From the NCBI GenBank assembly GCA_900317585.1, contig ONHG01000005.1, positions 1 to 64,000 of the forward strand: DNA of 64,000 nucleotides, read 5' to 3'. The translations under genes and the position numbers were made by a program. Below the pieces are notes generated by a model, which worked only from the letters and a program-made list of their open reading frames with translations, ran no database searches and had not been told where the DNA came from. The stretch comes from an uncultured Lachnospiraceae bacterium (GTDB taxonomy: Bacteria; Bacillota; Clostridia; Lachnospirales; Lachnospiraceae). Below are positions 63,567 through 64,000 of this stretch, one piece after another (the first letter of the stretch is position 1; every line of letters starts with the position of its first letter).

Positions 63567-64000
63567 ATGAAGAAAGCGATTTTAGCAACAAAAATCGGTA
63601 TGACACAGATCTTCAATGCAGATGGTGTATTAGTACCTGTAACTGTATTAGAGGCTGGTCCATGTGTTGTAACACAGATCAAAACTGTTGAGAATGACGG
63701 TTACAGCGCAGTTCAGGTTGGTTTCGGCGACAAGAAAGAGAAAGTCGTTGAGAAGGATGCCAACGGTAAAAAGAGCGTAGCACACAGACATGGTGTTAAC
63801 AAGGCTCAGATGGGACACTTCAAAAAAGCAGGTGTTTCAGGAAAGAGATTCGTTCGCGAGTTCAAATTCGAAAACGCAGATGAGTACAATTTAGCAGATG
63901 AGATCAAGGCTGACATCTTCGCAGAGGGTGACAAGGTTGATGTAACTGCTATTTCAAAAGGTAAAGGTTTCCAGGGTGCTATCAAGAGATTAGGTCAGCA
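63567..64000 (+). CDS. rplC: 50S ribosomal protein L3 (partial, cut by window end)
   Basis: The first 144 codons are present: [20 protein letters not shown] and [16 protein letters not shown] at the start and [19 protein letters not shown] at the edge, typical L3 motifs. The rest lies beyond the window. The ATG follows AGGAGG by 8 nt. The 178-nt spacer after rpsJ is unusually long for an S10 operon and has stem-forming segments (for example TCGCGGGC region near 63510), possibly a second regulatory leader. L3 sits near the peptidyl-transferase centre. Confidence 0.97.
   Translation, partial: MKKAILATKIGMTQIFNADGVLVPVTVLEAGPCVVTQIKTVENDGYSAVQVGFGDKKEKVVEKDANGKKSVAHRHGVNKAQMGHFKKAGVSGKRFVREFKFENADEYNLADEIKADIFAEGDKVDVTAISKGKGFQGAIKRLGQ

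Overview
The window comes from a low-GC Gram-positive anaerobe of the Lachnospiraceae, and the gene set resembles Agathobacter (Eubacterium) rectalis or Roseburia. The grounds are the Firmicutes-type rpmG-secE-nusG-rplKAJL-rpoBC-rpsLG-fusA-tuf order, the L10 leader, sigma-A promoters with 17-nt spacing, strong GGAGG ribosome sites, an AAA/PD-(D/E)XK protein of a type common in this family, and signs of motility (a chemoreceptor, two FliD-like proteins and a sigma-28-type promoter). Species assignment is inference.

Layout: 1-1030 holds the 3' end of a 23S rRNA gene and seven tRNAs (Asp, Val, Thr, Tyr, fMet, Phe, Lys) closed by a terminator; no 5S gene follows the 23S. 1.2-8 kb carries a small lipoprotein, an AAA/nuclease-like protein, a membrane protein, a palindromic MITE-like element, a candidate small RNA, a short FliD-like protein, aldose epimerase and a D-2-hydroxyacid dehydrogenase. 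8-17 kb carries an LtaS-type sulfatase, a HAD phosphatase, a BglG-type PTS regulator, an ABC exporter pair and ptsH-ptsI. 17-24.7 kb is accessory: a DUF234 ATPase and an FtsX-type ABC exporter with a two-component system, in which the second permease and the response regulator are both truncated and run into each other. A full-size FliD-like gene on the minus strand follows.

26.3-43 kb is the transcription/translation core from rpmG to tuf, with recognisable promoters, the L10 leader and an elaborate nested palindrome after rplL. The tuf reading frame is broken near its 3' end by a small deletion. Between tuf and rpsJ, neighbours in many bacteria, lie 20 kb of other genes: a Dabb protein, a chemoreceptor, a three-gene SMC-like Wadjet cluster (jetA-jetB-jetC) without the nuclease jetD, a gamma-carbonic anhydrase, an Atg22-like transporter, a glycerophosphodiesterase, polyphosphate kinase preceded by Pho-box-like repeats and gene remnants, a diguanylate cyclase, YbaK, TrpRS, CorA and an RNA methyltransferase. 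The S10 operon (rpsJ, rplC) begins at 63 kb and runs off the edge.

Two themes cut across the window. Many spacers hold short degenerate direct repeats with a 12-16 nt period (clearest at 45248-45317, five exact 14-nt periods), each with its own sequence. Many spacers also hold hairpins that overlap promoters, ribosome sites or start codons. The strongest candidate for a less-described system is the jetD-less JetABC cluster, whose jetA contains an in-frame minisatellite. All functional calls rest on motif recognition by eye; no database search was run.
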